This document shows, piece by piece, positions 9,464-18,391 of a stretch of 64,000 nt of DNA. The stretch lies in the NCBI RefSeq assembly GCF_033898505.1, contig NZ_JAXAFK010000006.1:62001-126000 (forward strand), given 5' to 3'. The translations under genes and the position numbers were made by a program. The notes under the pieces were generated by a model that had not been told where the DNA came from, did not search any database, and saw only the letters and a list, made by a program, of their open reading frames with translations. This DNA is from Pectobacterium carotovorum (lineage in GTDB: Bacteria > Pseudomonadota > Gammaproteobacteria > Enterobacterales > Enterobacteriaceae). Position 1 is the first letter of the stretch; the number at the start of each line of letters is the position of its first letter.

Positions 9464-10597
9464 TTAATGCTCCGGCCAGAAGGGTTCGCCTAGCGTCAGC
9501 ATCAGTCGGTTGGCCCATGAGAAAAAGGCGGCGGACTGCACCACATCGACGATCTCCAGCGTGTCTAATCCCTGCTCTTGCAGTTGCTTCAGGTCGTTCG
9601 CGTTGACCTGCGCGGGCGTGGCGGAAAGGCGGGCCGAGAAATCGATAATCGCCTGCCAGCGTGGGCTTTGACCGATGCCCAAATCACCGCCGGGAACGAC
9701 ATCCAGCAGTCGCTGCACATCGCTGTCCTGTTTGTAGAGCTGGCTGGCTTTACGCGCGTGTACCGAGGCGCAGTAGATGCAGCCGTTGACCTTGCTAGTG
9801 ACAGCGGCGATCAGTTCGCGCTCCTTGCGCGGCAGGCCGCCAGCGGTATAGAAAATCCCTTTATCCGTCAGCGTGCGCTGTTCCAGTACCGGGAGATTGC
9901 GGCCTAGCAGACGGAAATAGTCGGAATCGGTGTGCCCGAAGCGCGCCAGAATCGCCTGCTCATCCGCATTAAATTCGGCCAGCGGTTTGGGGGCGATCCA
10001 CGGTTCCCAGCCCAACTCTGCCTGAGTAAACGCCTGCGGTGCAGATTTGCCACTGTGCGTCTGCGGTTGGGTATGCCATTGGCCTGCAACAGCGGCCTGT
10101 GAATGGGGCTGGCCGACGCGATGACCAGCAATCAGGCGATAGCCGCGCAGCAACCGGCTTTGAAAATTCACAAACGCGATGAGCTGCGACAGCGTCACGA
10201 TATCATCTACCGACCAGCCCGCTTGCTCCAGCGTGCTGATATGGGACGCTGAGGCGTGTACGGGGGTTTTCGTCAGGCGTTCGGCATGATCCAGCGCCAG
10301 CTGTAGCGCGGGTGTCAACGCGGGTTCCGGGAAGTCCGACAGCCGCTCGGCATAAAAATGCTGCAATTGCTCATCCTGCTGCCAGCCGCTGATCTTGGTC
10401 GCGAACCAGAAGCGTAGCGATAGCGGCAGCGTCGCGTCGTCTGCAGCGTTGGCGTTAAACAGCGCCTCGTAGCTGCCCTGAGTGTGGCGTGTCGCCGCAT
10501 CACGGGTTTTTCTGGCTGCCGCGAGGGCGGAGTCCGGGCTAATTTCGGCCAGCGTATCCAGGATGTCCTGAGTGTGTAACGTGTTAGCGTGCGTCAT
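9464..10597 (-). CDS. Fused CMD-domain / alkylhydroperoxidase-domain protein
   Basis: 377 residues made of two AhpD/carboxymuconolactone-decarboxylase-like halves. The first (about 1-190) lacks a CxxC pair; the second (about 195-377) carries CIYCASVHARK, the redox CxxC plus His signature of AhpD-like proteins. In many genomes these halves are two adjacent genes linked to a luciferase-like monooxygenase and an ABC transporter, families I recall as the Avi_7170 and Avi_7169 types. Here they appear joined in one frame. The start overlaps the upstream monooxygenase stop by ATGA, with GGAG before it. Likely a peroxidase or redox partner; substrate unknown. Confidence 0.82.
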   Translation of the reverse strand: MTHANTLHTQDILDTLAEISPDSALAAARKTRDAATRHTQGSYEALFNANAADDATLPLSLRFWFATKISGWQQDEQLQHFYAERLSDFPEPALTPALQLALDHAERLTKTPVHASASHISTLEQAGWSVDDIVTLSQLIAFVNFQSRLLRGYRLIAGHRVGQPHSQAAVAGQWHTQPQTHSGKSAPQAFTQAELGWEPWIAPKPLAEFNADEQAILARFGHTDSDYFRLLGRNLPVLEQRTLTDKGIFYTAGGLPRKERELIAAVTSKVNGCIYCASVHARKASQLYKQDSDVQRLLDVVPGGDLGIGQSPRWQAIIDFSARLSATPAQVNANDLKQLQEQGLDTLEIVDVVQSAAFFSWANRLMLTLGEPFWPEH

Positions 10598-11628
10598 GCA
10601 ATCTCCTGCCCGATCGGGCTTTTCTGTTTGACGGCGGGTCTCCAGCCCAACGCGGGAGCCACCTGAGTGGCAATCAGTTCAAGCGAGCGCAGAATTAGCG
10701 CATGCGGCGGATCGATGGAGTGCACCTGGAATGTCACATCGGTCGCACGCTCCAGCGAACTGTCTGCCCGAAGTGACGCGATGACATCCTGCGCGGTGCC
10801 GACATGGCTATCAAAGGAAGCGATCAGCGCTTCTATCGAGTCGTGAGAGATCGCACGGAACGTGCCGGAACGGGCGGCGGAACGAGTAAGCCCTTTTTCT
10901 GCCAGACTCAGTGCCAACTGGCGATCGTCAGCCACGAAAACGCTACGTGAGCTGAGGATGCGCGGTGCGACACCAGCGGGCAGCGCGGCCAAATAGGCGT
11001 CGATCATTGGGTTTTGCAGATCGGCGAGCGTGGCGTCCGGGAAATGTTCCGGGCGCGGCTGGGTACGGGAAAGCATCAGGCCATCGCCTGCTTTACCAGC
11101 ACGCTCGGCACCTTCGATGGAAAACGTGGCCTGCCAGACGCGCTTATCCAAATGCGGCGCGGCAGGGTAGAGCTGATTGCCGTCTTCGCTCAAGGCTTCC
11201 CCCCGCCAGGCGGCGCGCAGTTTCTCCAGATAGCGCCCGAGGATCTGTCCGCGCTGCGCGCTGTCGTGACCAAATGCGGCGAATGATGACGGTGTACCGC
11301 CAGAACCGACGCCGACTTCCAGCCGACCGTTGCTGAGTAAATCGAGCACGGCGGTGTCTTCCGCTACGCGCAGCGGCTCTTCCATCGGCAGCGTAATCAC
11401 GCCAGTGCCGAGCTGGATACGTTGGGTGCGTGCGGCGACCAGCGCCAGAAACACCAGTGGTGAAGGCAGCCCGCCTTCATCAGCGTGAAAGTGGTGCTGC
11501 GCGACCCAGGCGCTGTCGAATCCTAGCTGTTCGGCTTTGACGATTTGTTCCGTTGCCAGCCGATAGCGCTGCTGGGCGGAGGTGTCATCCAGCAGCCGCG
11601 TGAAAAATCCCAGACGTTTCGTTGTCAT
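10594..11628 (-). CDS. Luciferase-like (LLM class) FMN-dependent monooxygenase
   Basis: 344 residues of the bacterial-luciferase TIM-barrel superfamily: GFFTRLLDD start, SAWVAQHHFH, RTQRIQLGTGVITLP, EEPLRVAEDTAVLDLLSNGRLEVGVGSG. I recall this subgroup as the KPN_01858 family. Such enzymes use FMNH2 and oxygen to oxidise or desulfurise small organics. It sits between the ABC transporter and the CMD/AhpD gene with tight coupling (ATGA at 10597; two bases from the ATP-binding gene), so the operon probably imports and oxidises one compound. The substrate is not evident. Confidence 0.88.
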   Translation of the reverse strand: MTTKRLGFFTRLLDDTSAQQRYRLATEQIVKAEQLGFDSAWVAQHHFHADEGGLPSPLVFLALVAARTQRIQLGTGVITLPMEEPLRVAEDTAVLDLLSNGRLEVGVGSGGTPSSFAAFGHDSAQRGQILGRYLEKLRAAWRGEALSEDGNQLYPAAPHLDKRVWQATFSIEGAERAGKAGDGLMLSRTQPRPEHFPDATLADLQNPMIDAYLAALPAGVAPRILSSRSVFVADDRQLALSLAEKGLTRSAARSGTFRAISHDSIEALIASFDSHVGTAQDVIASLRADSSLERATDVTFQVHSIDPPHALILRSLELIATQVAPALGWRPAVKQKSPIGQEIA

Positions 11629-11629
11629 T

Positions 11630-13321
11630 CTACTGTCCTTGGTTTAGTGCCACTTTGGTTTCAGAGTGATGCGGGCGGGCAAAAGCCGGGTGTTGCTGCC
11701 CAGGGATGGCCTCGATGAGTTCACGGGTGTAGCGATGTTCGGGATGGGCGAAGATCTGCTCTACCGGGCCGGATTCAAGCTGCTTGCCGTGGTACAGCAC
11801 GGAAACGGTGTCGGCGATCTGGCGCACGACCGCCAAGTCGTGCGAAATGAACAGGTATGTCAGCCCAAGTGATTCCTGTAATTCAGCCAGCAAACGTAGA
11901 ATCTGCGCCTGCACGGTGACATCCAGCGCCGAGACGGCCTCGTCCAGCACCAAAACCTGCGGTTCCAGCACTAACGCCCGAGCGATAGCAACACGTTGTC
12001 GCTGGCCGCCGGACAGCTCACGCGGTTTGCGTGACAGCAGCGCAACCGGCAGGGCGACGCGCTCGAACATCTCATGAATTTTTCGCTCCCGCTGCGCGGC
12101 AGTATGGCGATTAAAATTGCGCAGCGGTTCCTCGACGATGTCGTATAACCGCTGTGAGGGATCGAGTGAACCAAAGGGATTCTGGTAGACCAGCTGAATT
12201 TTCTGCCGGAATTGCCGTAGCGCTTCGCCTTTCAGGTGAGTGATATCGGTGCCGTCGATCAGAATGCGCCCGGCGCTGGGGTGGTGAAACCCGAGCAGGC
12301 TGCGTGCCGTGGTGGTTTTACCCGAGCCAGATTCGCCGACAATGGCGTGCGTTGTGCCGCGTGCCACGCTGAAAGAGACGTCATCCACGGCCCGAAAATG
12401 TTCCCCTTTACGGCCTGACAAGGGGAAGGTCTGCACCAGATTTTCAACCGAGACAATAATGTTAGGGGCAGAGGCATTGGCGCGTTGTGGGCGCGGCGTT
12501 GGGTTAAGCGACGGCACGTTCGCCAGCAGCGTGCGGGCATAGTGGCTTGAGGGCGCGCTGAGTACCTCAAGCGTAGGCCCTTGCTCCTGAATGTAACCGT
12601 TCTGAAAGACCAGAAGCCGATCGGCACGCTCGGCCGCTACGCCCAGATCGTGGGTGACGAATAGCACCGCTGTCCCATTTTCGCGCCGTAGCTCATCAAG
12701 CAGGTCGAGAATCCGTTTCTGTACCGTGACATCCAGCGCGCTGGTGGGTTCATCGGCAATAATCAGCGCGGGCTTTAGCGCAATGGCAATCGCGATCAGG
12801 ACGCGCTGTTTCATGCCGCCGGACAGCTCGTGCGGATACTGTTTCGCTCGCAGCTCCGGCTGGTTTAACCCCACGCGTTCCAGCAGCGCCAGCGTTTTCT
12901 GGCGGGTCGTCTGGCGATCTTCCCGCTGATGAATGCGCAGAATCTCGTCCACCTGCTCGCCGATGGTCTGCACGGGGTTCAGGGAACTGGTGGGATCCTG
13001 CGGGATCAGGCTGATCTGCGCACCGCGCACGCTGTCCAAGCGCTTTTGCGACCAGCCGCTGATATCCACGCCGTTGAGACGAATGGCGCCGCGTGTTAAC
13101 CGACCATTTTCGGCGAGTAAACCGATGACGGCCTGCGCAGTGGTGGTTTTCCCTGAACCGGATTCCCCCACCAGTGCGACGACTTCACCGGGCTGAATAT
13201 GAAAAGAGACGCCTTCCACGACGGTCTGCTCGCGATCGTCACTGCGGTAGGCAATCGTGACGTTTTCCAGAGCGAGTACGGGCACCGCCGCGCTGGTTTG
13301 TAAGCTGGCTGACAGGCTCAT
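11630..13321 (-). CDS. ABC transporter, double ATP-binding protein (Dpp/Opp/Gsi type)
   Basis: 563 residues with two complete nucleotide-binding domains in one chain, as in GsiA. Each has Walker A (GESGSGKTTTAQ and GESGSGKTTTAR), a signature motif (LSGGMKQR; LSGGQRQR) and Walker B (ALIIADEPTSALD; VLVLDEAVSALD). The second half has the NPFGSLDP block of the OppF class; the second Walker B has DEAVS instead of DEPTS, common in OppF-like domains. The start at 13321 overlaps the permease stop by ATGA and has AAGGA before it; the longer frame to 13585 is an artefact overlapping the permease. Confidence 0.92.
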   Translation of the reverse strand: MSLSASLQTSAAVPVLALENVTIAYRSDDREQTVVEGVSFHIQPGEVVALVGESGSGKTTTAQAVIGLLAENGRLTRGAIRLNGVDISGWSQKRLDSVRGAQISLIPQDPTSSLNPVQTIGEQVDEILRIHQREDRQTTRQKTLALLERVGLNQPELRAKQYPHELSGGMKQRVLIAIAIALKPALIIADEPTSALDVTVQKRILDLLDELRRENGTAVLFVTHDLGVAAERADRLLVFQNGYIQEQGPTLEVLSAPSSHYARTLLANVPSLNPTPRPQRANASAPNIIVSVENLVQTFPLSGRKGEHFRAVDDVSFSVARGTTHAIVGESGSGKTTTARSLLGFHHPSAGRILIDGTDITHLKGEALRQFRQKIQLVYQNPFGSLDPSQRLYDIVEEPLRNFNRHTAAQRERKIHEMFERVALPVALLSRKPRELSGGQRQRVAIARALVLEPQVLVLDEAVSALDVTVQAQILRLLAELQESLGLTYLFISHDLAVVRQIADTVSVLYHGKQLESGPVEQIFAHPEHRYTRELIEAIPGQQHPAFARPHHSETKVALNQGQ

Positions 13322-14178
13322 CGTTCCGTCCTTCTGATAGATTGGCTGATACGGTTGGCGGACAACACCACGAGTACGACAACCAGACCGGGGAAGGTGG
13401 TTAACCACCACGCGGTGGCAATGTAGTTGCGGCCTTCGGCGATCAGCAGTCCCCATTCTGGCGTGGGCGGTGGTGCGCCGTAGCCGAGGAAACTGAGTGT
13501 GGAGATGGCCAGAATCGCGCTGCCGAATTGCAGCGCGGCAAAGGCGAAAACGGTGGTCAGTGAGTTCGGCAGAATATGTCGCCACAGCACGCTGAAAAAG
13601 GTACCGCCGCTGCCATAGGCGGCTTCGACGTAGTCGCTGTGGCGCACGCGCAACACTTCTGAACGCACCAGCCGGGTGAAACTGGCGACGGAGGTGACGC
13701 CCACGGCAATCGCGGCGTTAACGGTGCCGAAGCCCAACAGAATGATGACGCTCAGCGCCAGCAGCAGGCCGGGAATAGCCAGCAACACATCAATGCTACG
13801 CATCACGACGCTATCCAGCCAGCCGCCCACCGCGCCCGCCAAGAGACCAAACAGGCTACCGAGCACCAGACCCAGCCCGACGGCGATAACGGCACCGGAA
13901 AGTGAGTGCACCGCGCCATAAACGATGCGCGCGTAGAGGTCACGTCCCAGCTGGTCGGTGCCAAGCCAGTAGTCGGCGTCGGGTGCCAGCCGCTGTGCGC
14001 CCGCGATGCCCTCTGTCGGGCTATAGCCGGTAAACCAGCCGGGGAACAGCGCCCAGAGCGCGACGGTCAGCATCACCAGCCAGGCCAGCAACAGCCCCGG
14101 TTGGAAGGCGTAGCGACGCAGAAGCGGTCGCTTGCGCAGAAGAGGAAAGGTGATTTTTTCCAGCTGTACGGTAGTCAT
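13318..14178 (-). CDS. ABC transporter permease, DppC/OppC type
   Basis: 286-residue inner-membrane permease with about six transmembrane segments, an N-terminal OppC-type segment (LLLAWLVMLTVALWALFPG) and the EAA loop around EAAYGSGGTFFSVLWRHILPN, which contacts the ATPase. GTDQLGRDLYARIVYGA is a DppC-class hallmark. It overlaps both neighbours by four bases. Works with the DppB-type partner and the double ATPase. Confidence 0.92.
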   Translation of the reverse strand: MTTVQLEKITFPLLRKRPLLRRYAFQPGLLLAWLVMLTVALWALFPGWFTGYSPTEGIAGAQRLAPDADYWLGTDQLGRDLYARIVYGAVHSLSGAVIAVGLGLVLGSLFGLLAGAVGGWLDSVVMRSIDVLLAIPGLLLALSVIILLGFGTVNAAIAVGVTSVASFTRLVRSEVLRVRHSDYVEAAYGSGGTFFSVLWRHILPNSLTTVFAFAALQFGSAILAISTLSFLGYGAPPPTPEWGLLIAEGRNYIATAWWLTTFPGLVVVLVVLSANRISQSIRRTER

Positions 14179-15119
14179 AGCGTGGCTCCTGGCGTTTTTT
14201 TCAGGCGCGGATCGAGAAGGGGATAGAGCAGGTCGACGGCCAGATTGACGACAACAAAGGCGGCAGCGGAAATCAGTACGATGGCCTGCAATACGCTGCT
14301 GTCCTGATAGTTCACGGCTTCCTGCGTCAACTGGCCGAGTCCGTTACGGCCAAACACGGTTTCGGTAATCAGCGCTCCCGCAATCAGTTCGCCCAACAGC
14401 AGGCCGGCGATGGTCAGCGTGGGCAGCATCGCGTTACGGGCGATATGTCGCCACAGTACGCCGCTGCGGCTGGCTCCTTTGGCGCGGGCGACGGCAACAA
14501 ACGGCTGGGTTTGCACCTGATCGATGCTGCGCATCAACACCTGAGCCAGCGGGGCGGAGATCGGCAGCGCCAGCGTGAGAACTGGTAAAATCAGTCCTTC
14601 CCATTCGCCGGGGTTAATCACCGGAATCAGCCCCAGACGGAAAGAGAAAATCTGAATCAGTACGATACCGAGCCAAAAAGTCGGGACGGAAATAAACAGC
14701 GACGGCAACGATTGCAGCGCGCTTCGCAGCCACTGAAACGGCGTCAGCGTCGATAAGAATGCGAGAGCAAACGCCAGCAGACTGGCGGCAATGAAACCCA
14801 GTACCGCGAGCAGCAGCGTGGGCGGCAGGTTCGCGGCAATTAGCTCGGTGACGGGCACGCCAGCCTGCAGAGAGAGGCCGAGATCGCCACGTAATATCTG
14901 GGCTATCGCATGAAAATATTGCGTGAGTACCGGCGTATCGGCACCGTAAGACAAACGCAACTGCGCGATCTGCTCGGCACTCAGACCGAGCTCTGGGTTT
15001 TGGAACTTGATCAGTACAGCATCACCCGGCATCGCCTGAAGCAGGATAAAAGACAGGGTAAATGCCGCCCACAGGACGAGCAGTGCCTGACCGATGCGCA
15101 GTGCCAGATATCGGTTCAT
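14175..15119 (-). CDS. ABC transporter permease, DppB/OppB type
   Basis: 314-residue inner-membrane permease with the N-terminal LRIGQALLVLWAAFTLSF segment, the AMPGDA motif and the EAA-like loop VAVARAKGASRSGVLWRHIARNA. I placed the start at ATG 15119 because AGAGAGG lies at good spacing; an in-frame GTG at 15128 overlaps that site. Second gene of the operon after the binding protein. Confidence 0.92.
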   Translation of the reverse strand: MNRYLALRIGQALLVLWAAFTLSFILLQAMPGDAVLIKFQNPELGLSAEQIAQLRLSYGADTPVLTQYFHAIAQILRGDLGLSLQAGVPVTELIAANLPPTLLLAVLGFIAASLLAFALAFLSTLTPFQWLRSALQSLPSLFISVPTFWLGIVLIQIFSFRLGLIPVINPGEWEGLILPVLTLALPISAPLAQVLMRSIDQVQTQPFVAVARAKGASRSGVLWRHIARNAMLPTLTIAGLLLGELIAGALITETVFGRNGLGQLTQEAVNYQDSSVLQAIVLISAAAFVVVNLAVDLLYPLLDPRLKKTPGATL

Positions 15120-15146
15120 GATGATCACCTCTCTCTTTCTTCTGTG

Positions 15147-16784
15147 TTACTTATCCAGCCAGACGTTGTAGAAGCTGGGGCGACCAACGGCTTCAAACGC
15201 GATGCCTTTTGTGGTGGGGGCGCCGGCAAACACCTGCGGCTCTTCAAAAATGGGAATGACGTAGGCCTGATCGATCAGGTAGTTCTGTACCTCCCCGACC
15301 AGCGCCAGTCGCTTGCTGCGGTCGGTTTCAGCGGCGATGCCATCCAGCAGCGTATTCAGATGCGGGTCAACAAAGTCCTTCACCTTGTCGCTGGAGCCAC
15401 CTTTTTGCAGCAGGACGTTACGTACCGTTGGGTAATACTGGCTTTTCAACACATCCGGGTCGGCACGGCCTACCATCGCTGGCGCCACGCCGGTTTTCAG
15501 CGGATCGAGGCTATCAACGGTCTTGCTGCCTGCGTCACCCGCCAGCACGTTCAGTTTCACGCCGACTTTTGCCCACTGCTGGGAAACCAGCTGTAAAGTT
15601 TCTTTGTTTTGCGGCTGCGGCAGGGATTCATAAGCGGTCAGTTCCAGCGTTTTGCCGTCTTTTTGCCGCAATCCTTGTGAACCGGTTTTCCAGCCTGCTT
15701 CATCTAACAGTTTGTTAGCCTGTGCAGGATCGAACGTGAGCTTGCTGGAGAGATCGACATAGCCTGCGGCGGTTTTAGCCAGTGGGGAGGTGGCCTGCGG
15801 GTAGTTGTCAGAGAACAGCGTATTGATAATCTCTTTGGTGTTGGTGGCGTGGAGCAGTGCTTTACGCACGCGGATATCGGCGACCAGCGGGTTATCCGGG
15901 CGGAAAACCACGCTGTTATTGACGCCGCGCGTCGGCGGGGCATAAAGATTGAAGCCCTGACTCTGCACCCGCTTTTCATCGTAGGCCTGAATCTGACGAA
16001 TGAAATCCGCCTGACCGGATACCAACGCGCCAATACGCACGCTGTCTTCCGGAGTCACCAGATAGGTAATGCCGTCCAGATAGGCACGTCCCTGATGTTT
16101 CGATTTAACCGGTGCCCAGTTGTAATCCTTACGGGCGGTCAGTTTCAGTTCGCGTCCCAGTTTCTCGCTGCTGACCACGAACGGGCCAGAACCAATAATG
16201 TTTTTGGCATTGCCTAACTGATTGAAATTGCGCTCAAGCGTGCTGAGAGATACCAGACCGGAACCGATCGCTGAGGTGCCTTGCAGAAAGCCTGGGGAGG
16301 GCTTCTTAAAGTAAAACTTCACGGTGAGCGGGTCGATAACTTCGCTGCGCAGATAGTTATTGATGACCTCTGAAATTGGCTGGTTGAGCGCAGTATTTCC
16401 TAACCCATAGGTATCGAAGTTTTTCGCTACCGCGTTGGCATCCAGCGGCGTGCCATCAGAGAAGCTGATGCCGGGACGAATCTTGAACGTGTATTCGGTG
16501 TTATCCGCGTTGACGGTCCAGGATTCCGCAACCCACGGCTCGATCTCCAGCGTTTCCGGGTTCTGGTACGTCAGTTTGTCGGTAATCTGGTTGAGAATAC
16601 CGCCGTTCGGGTAGAACCCGCCTGCGGGCGTATAGAGGTTGGTGTGTGCTTGCTGTTCCAGATAAATCAGCGTGCCGCCGATTTTCGGTGTGTCGTTCGC
16701 TGCCTGTGCGCTCAGCGCACCGCCCAGAAGGAGCAACGAGGCAAAAAGAGTGAGTTTCTGATGAGGATGCAAAAAAGTCGCCAC
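15147..16784 (-). CDS. ABC transporter periplasmic substrate-binding protein (SBP family 5)
   Basis: 545 residues: signal peptide (QKLTLFASLLLLGGALSAQA, cleaved before ANDTPK) and a full DppA/OppA-type fold with WVAESW, YTFKIRPGISFSDGTPLDA and PDNPLVADIRVRKALLHA. It resembles the binding-protein family linked to the KPN_01858-type monooxygenase rather than dipeptide carriers, so the ligand is probably not a peptide. The start codon is GTG with TAGGAA upstream. First gene of the five-gene operon. Confidence 0.88.
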   Translation of the reverse strand: MATFLHPHQKLTLFASLLLLGGALSAQAANDTPKIGGTLIYLEQQAHTNLYTPAGGFYPNGGILNQITDKLTYQNPETLEIEPWVAESWTVNADNTEYTFKIRPGISFSDGTPLDANAVAKNFDTYGLGNTALNQPISEVINNYLRSEVIDPLTVKFYFKKPSPGFLQGTSAIGSGLVSLSTLERNFNQLGNAKNIIGSGPFVVSSEKLGRELKLTARKDYNWAPVKSKHQGRAYLDGITYLVTPEDSVRIGALVSGQADFIRQIQAYDEKRVQSQGFNLYAPPTRGVNNSVVFRPDNPLVADIRVRKALLHATNTKEIINTLFSDNYPQATSPLAKTAAGYVDLSSKLTFDPAQANKLLDEAGWKTGSQGLRQKDGKTLELTAYESLPQPQNKETLQLVSQQWAKVGVKLNVLAGDAGSKTVDSLDPLKTGVAPAMVGRADPDVLKSQYYPTVRNVLLQKGGSSDKVKDFVDPHLNTLLDGIAAETDRSKRLALVGEVQNYLIDQAYVIPIFEEPQVFAGAPTTKGIAFEAVGRPSFYNVWLDK

Positions 16785-17089
16785 GATGGTTGTTCCTACA
16801 GGTAATGGTTTTTATTAACGTTCTGTTTTATCAGGTGAATGTGCGGATCGATTACGTCCTGAAATGGGGAAATACGGTGGGGACGGTAACCGTTCGTTAC
16901 AGCCGATACTTCCATAGGCGATAGGAAACAGCAAAGAACAAAACCGGCATTGGTTATCCAGTTTTTAGGTAGGGAAAAGCGCGGTTTTTGGCGTGAAATA
17001 GCTGCGTTTCGCGTGTGATGGCGGGTTTATTGAGTGGGAGGGCAGCAGCGCTGCGAGCACGTCGTCGCAGCGCTAAGATCGCCTGGGGA
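16785..17089. other. Intergenic region upstream of the ABC-monooxygenase operon
   Basis: 305 bases. It must contain the operon promoter on the minus strand. A palindrome ACGGTAACCGT at 16883-16893 is a possible operator of unknown regulator. The strong hairpin at 17047-17074 belongs to the end of ghrB. Confidence 0.5.
17047..17074 (-). terminator. Hairpin downstream of ghrB
   Basis: AGCGCTGCGA (17047-17056) pairs perfectly with TCGCAGCGCT (17065-17074) around an eight-base loop, 16 bases past the ghrB stop. No U-tract follows on the minus strand. Confidence 0.55.
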
Positions 17090-18052
17090 CTATTTCAAAA
17101 CCTGCGGATTCACGCAGTTTTCTTTTACCTGACCGCTCAGGGCGGCAATCAGGTTGTCAACGGCACAGGCAGCCATGTCGTAACGGGTTTCGTGCGTGGC
17201 AGAACCGATATGCGGCAGCGCCACGACGTTAGGTAAATCCAGCAGCGGAGAATCGACGGGGAGCGGCTCTTTGACAAACACATCCAGACCCGCGCCCTGA
17301 ATTGTTCCTTTCACCAGGGCTTCCGTCAGCGCGTCTTCATCCACGACGGCACCACGACCGATATTAATCAAAATGGCGCTGGGTTTCATTTTTGCCAGCT
17401 GCTTACGACCAATCAGATGATGCGTTTCCGCCGTTAGCGGCAGCGTAATACAGAGGAAATCAGACTCGGCCAGGAGCGTATCGAGATCGCAGTGACGGGC
17501 ATTAAAGCGCTGCTCTGCTTCGGCGTGATGGCGGCGAGCGTTGTACAGAACCGGCATGCTAAAACCAAAGTGAGCGCGTTGTGCGACGGCCAGACCGATG
17601 CGACCCATCCCCAGAATGCCAATGGTCTTATGGTGAACGTCAGTGCCAAACCAGTCGCTGTCAACGCCACCCTTCCATTCGCCTGCTTTAACGCGTTCAG
17701 CCACTTCCACGACCCGACGCGCGCTGGCGAGCATCAGTGCCAGAACCGTATCCGCCACGGTTTCCGTCAGCACGGTTGGGGTATGCATGAGAATCACCCC
17801 TTTTTCATTCAGTGCATCGACGTTAAAGGTATCGTAACCGACAGAAATGGTGGACGCCGCACGTAAACGTGGGGCGTGTTGCAGGAAGTCTTTATCGACT
17901 TTACCACCGGAACCAATGATGCCTTCGGCCGTTGCCAGCGCCGGGTGGTCGAGTGAAGGAAAGGCGTCAAGTTCAGTGACGGTGAAGTGTTGGTCTAAAC
18001 GAGCGCGTAGGTCGTCAGCAATTTTTTTATACAGGATAACGCTAGGTTTCAT
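17090..18052 (-). CDS. ghrB: Glyoxylate/hydroxypyruvate reductase B (2-ketogluconate reductase)
   Basis: NAD(P)H-dependent D-2-hydroxyacid dehydrogenase reducing glyoxylate, hydroxypyruvate and 2-keto-sugar acids. The protein tracks E. coli Ghr[10 protein letters not shown] start, [15 protein letters not shown], Rossmann motif [22 protein letters not shown] and the catalytic [11 protein letters not shown] chose ATG 18052 (320 residues) with CTGGAG upstream; the in-frame Met at 18097 lacks support. Monocistronic. Confidence 0.93.
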   Translation of the reverse strand: MKPSVILYKKIADDLRARLDQHFTVTELDAFPSLDHPALATAEGIIGSGGKVDKDFLQHAPRLRAASTISVGYDTFNVDALNEKGVILMHTPTVLTETVADTVLALMLASARRVVEVAERVKAGEWKGGVDSDWFGTDVHHKTIGILGMGRIGLAVAQRAHFGFSMPVLYNARRHHAEAEQRFNARHCDLDTLLAESDFLCITLPLTAETHHLIGRKQLAKMKPSAILINIGRGAVVDEDALTEALVKGTIQGAGLDVFVKEPLPVDSPLLDLPNVVALPHIGSATHETRYDMAACAVDNLIAALSGQVKENCVNPQVLK

Positions 18053-18391
18053 CACAAACTCCAGCAGATTAAGGAAGTTAACGTAGAAATAGCTCATCGA
18101 ATAATCGCGTAGCTGGCGGGAGACTGCAAGCGATACCGCCCCCGCATCTGCCCAAGGTTAACCGAGATTAATGGGGGATTTGCACGATGGATAGGATGAA
18201 CGATCGCATACAGGCGCTTAGCGTGAGTTTTTATGTCTTGATTAATATATTTCCTTTGTGATTGTTATCACTCATTTTGGGGTAAAGCATTGCCACGACA
18301 AACCGATAACCCTATTTACGGGGATGTTTTAGATATGGTGTTTTTTTAGACAGATTCATGTTTTAGACACGGTTTGTTAATGGGGGCGGAA
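18053..18391. other. Intergenic region between divergent ghrB and chemoreceptor
   Basis: 339 bases holding the ghrB promoter and, at 18283-18309, a clear sigma-28 promoter for the chemoreceptor. Nothing else recognised. Confidence 0.6.
18283..18309 (+). promoter_or_regulatory. Sigma-28 (FliA) promoter of the chemoreceptor gene
   Basis: TAAAGCAT, 11 bases, then ACCGATAA. This matches the flagellar sigma-28 consensus TAAAGTTT-N11-GCCGATAA at 13 of 16 positions with exact spacing, 83 bases before the start. Confidence 0.82.

Noticed and set aside
13322..13585. 88-residue N-terminal extension of the double ATPase
   Set aside because: It lies wholly within the permease gene and has no ABC-like sequence; ATG 13321 has AAGGA and an ATGA overlap.
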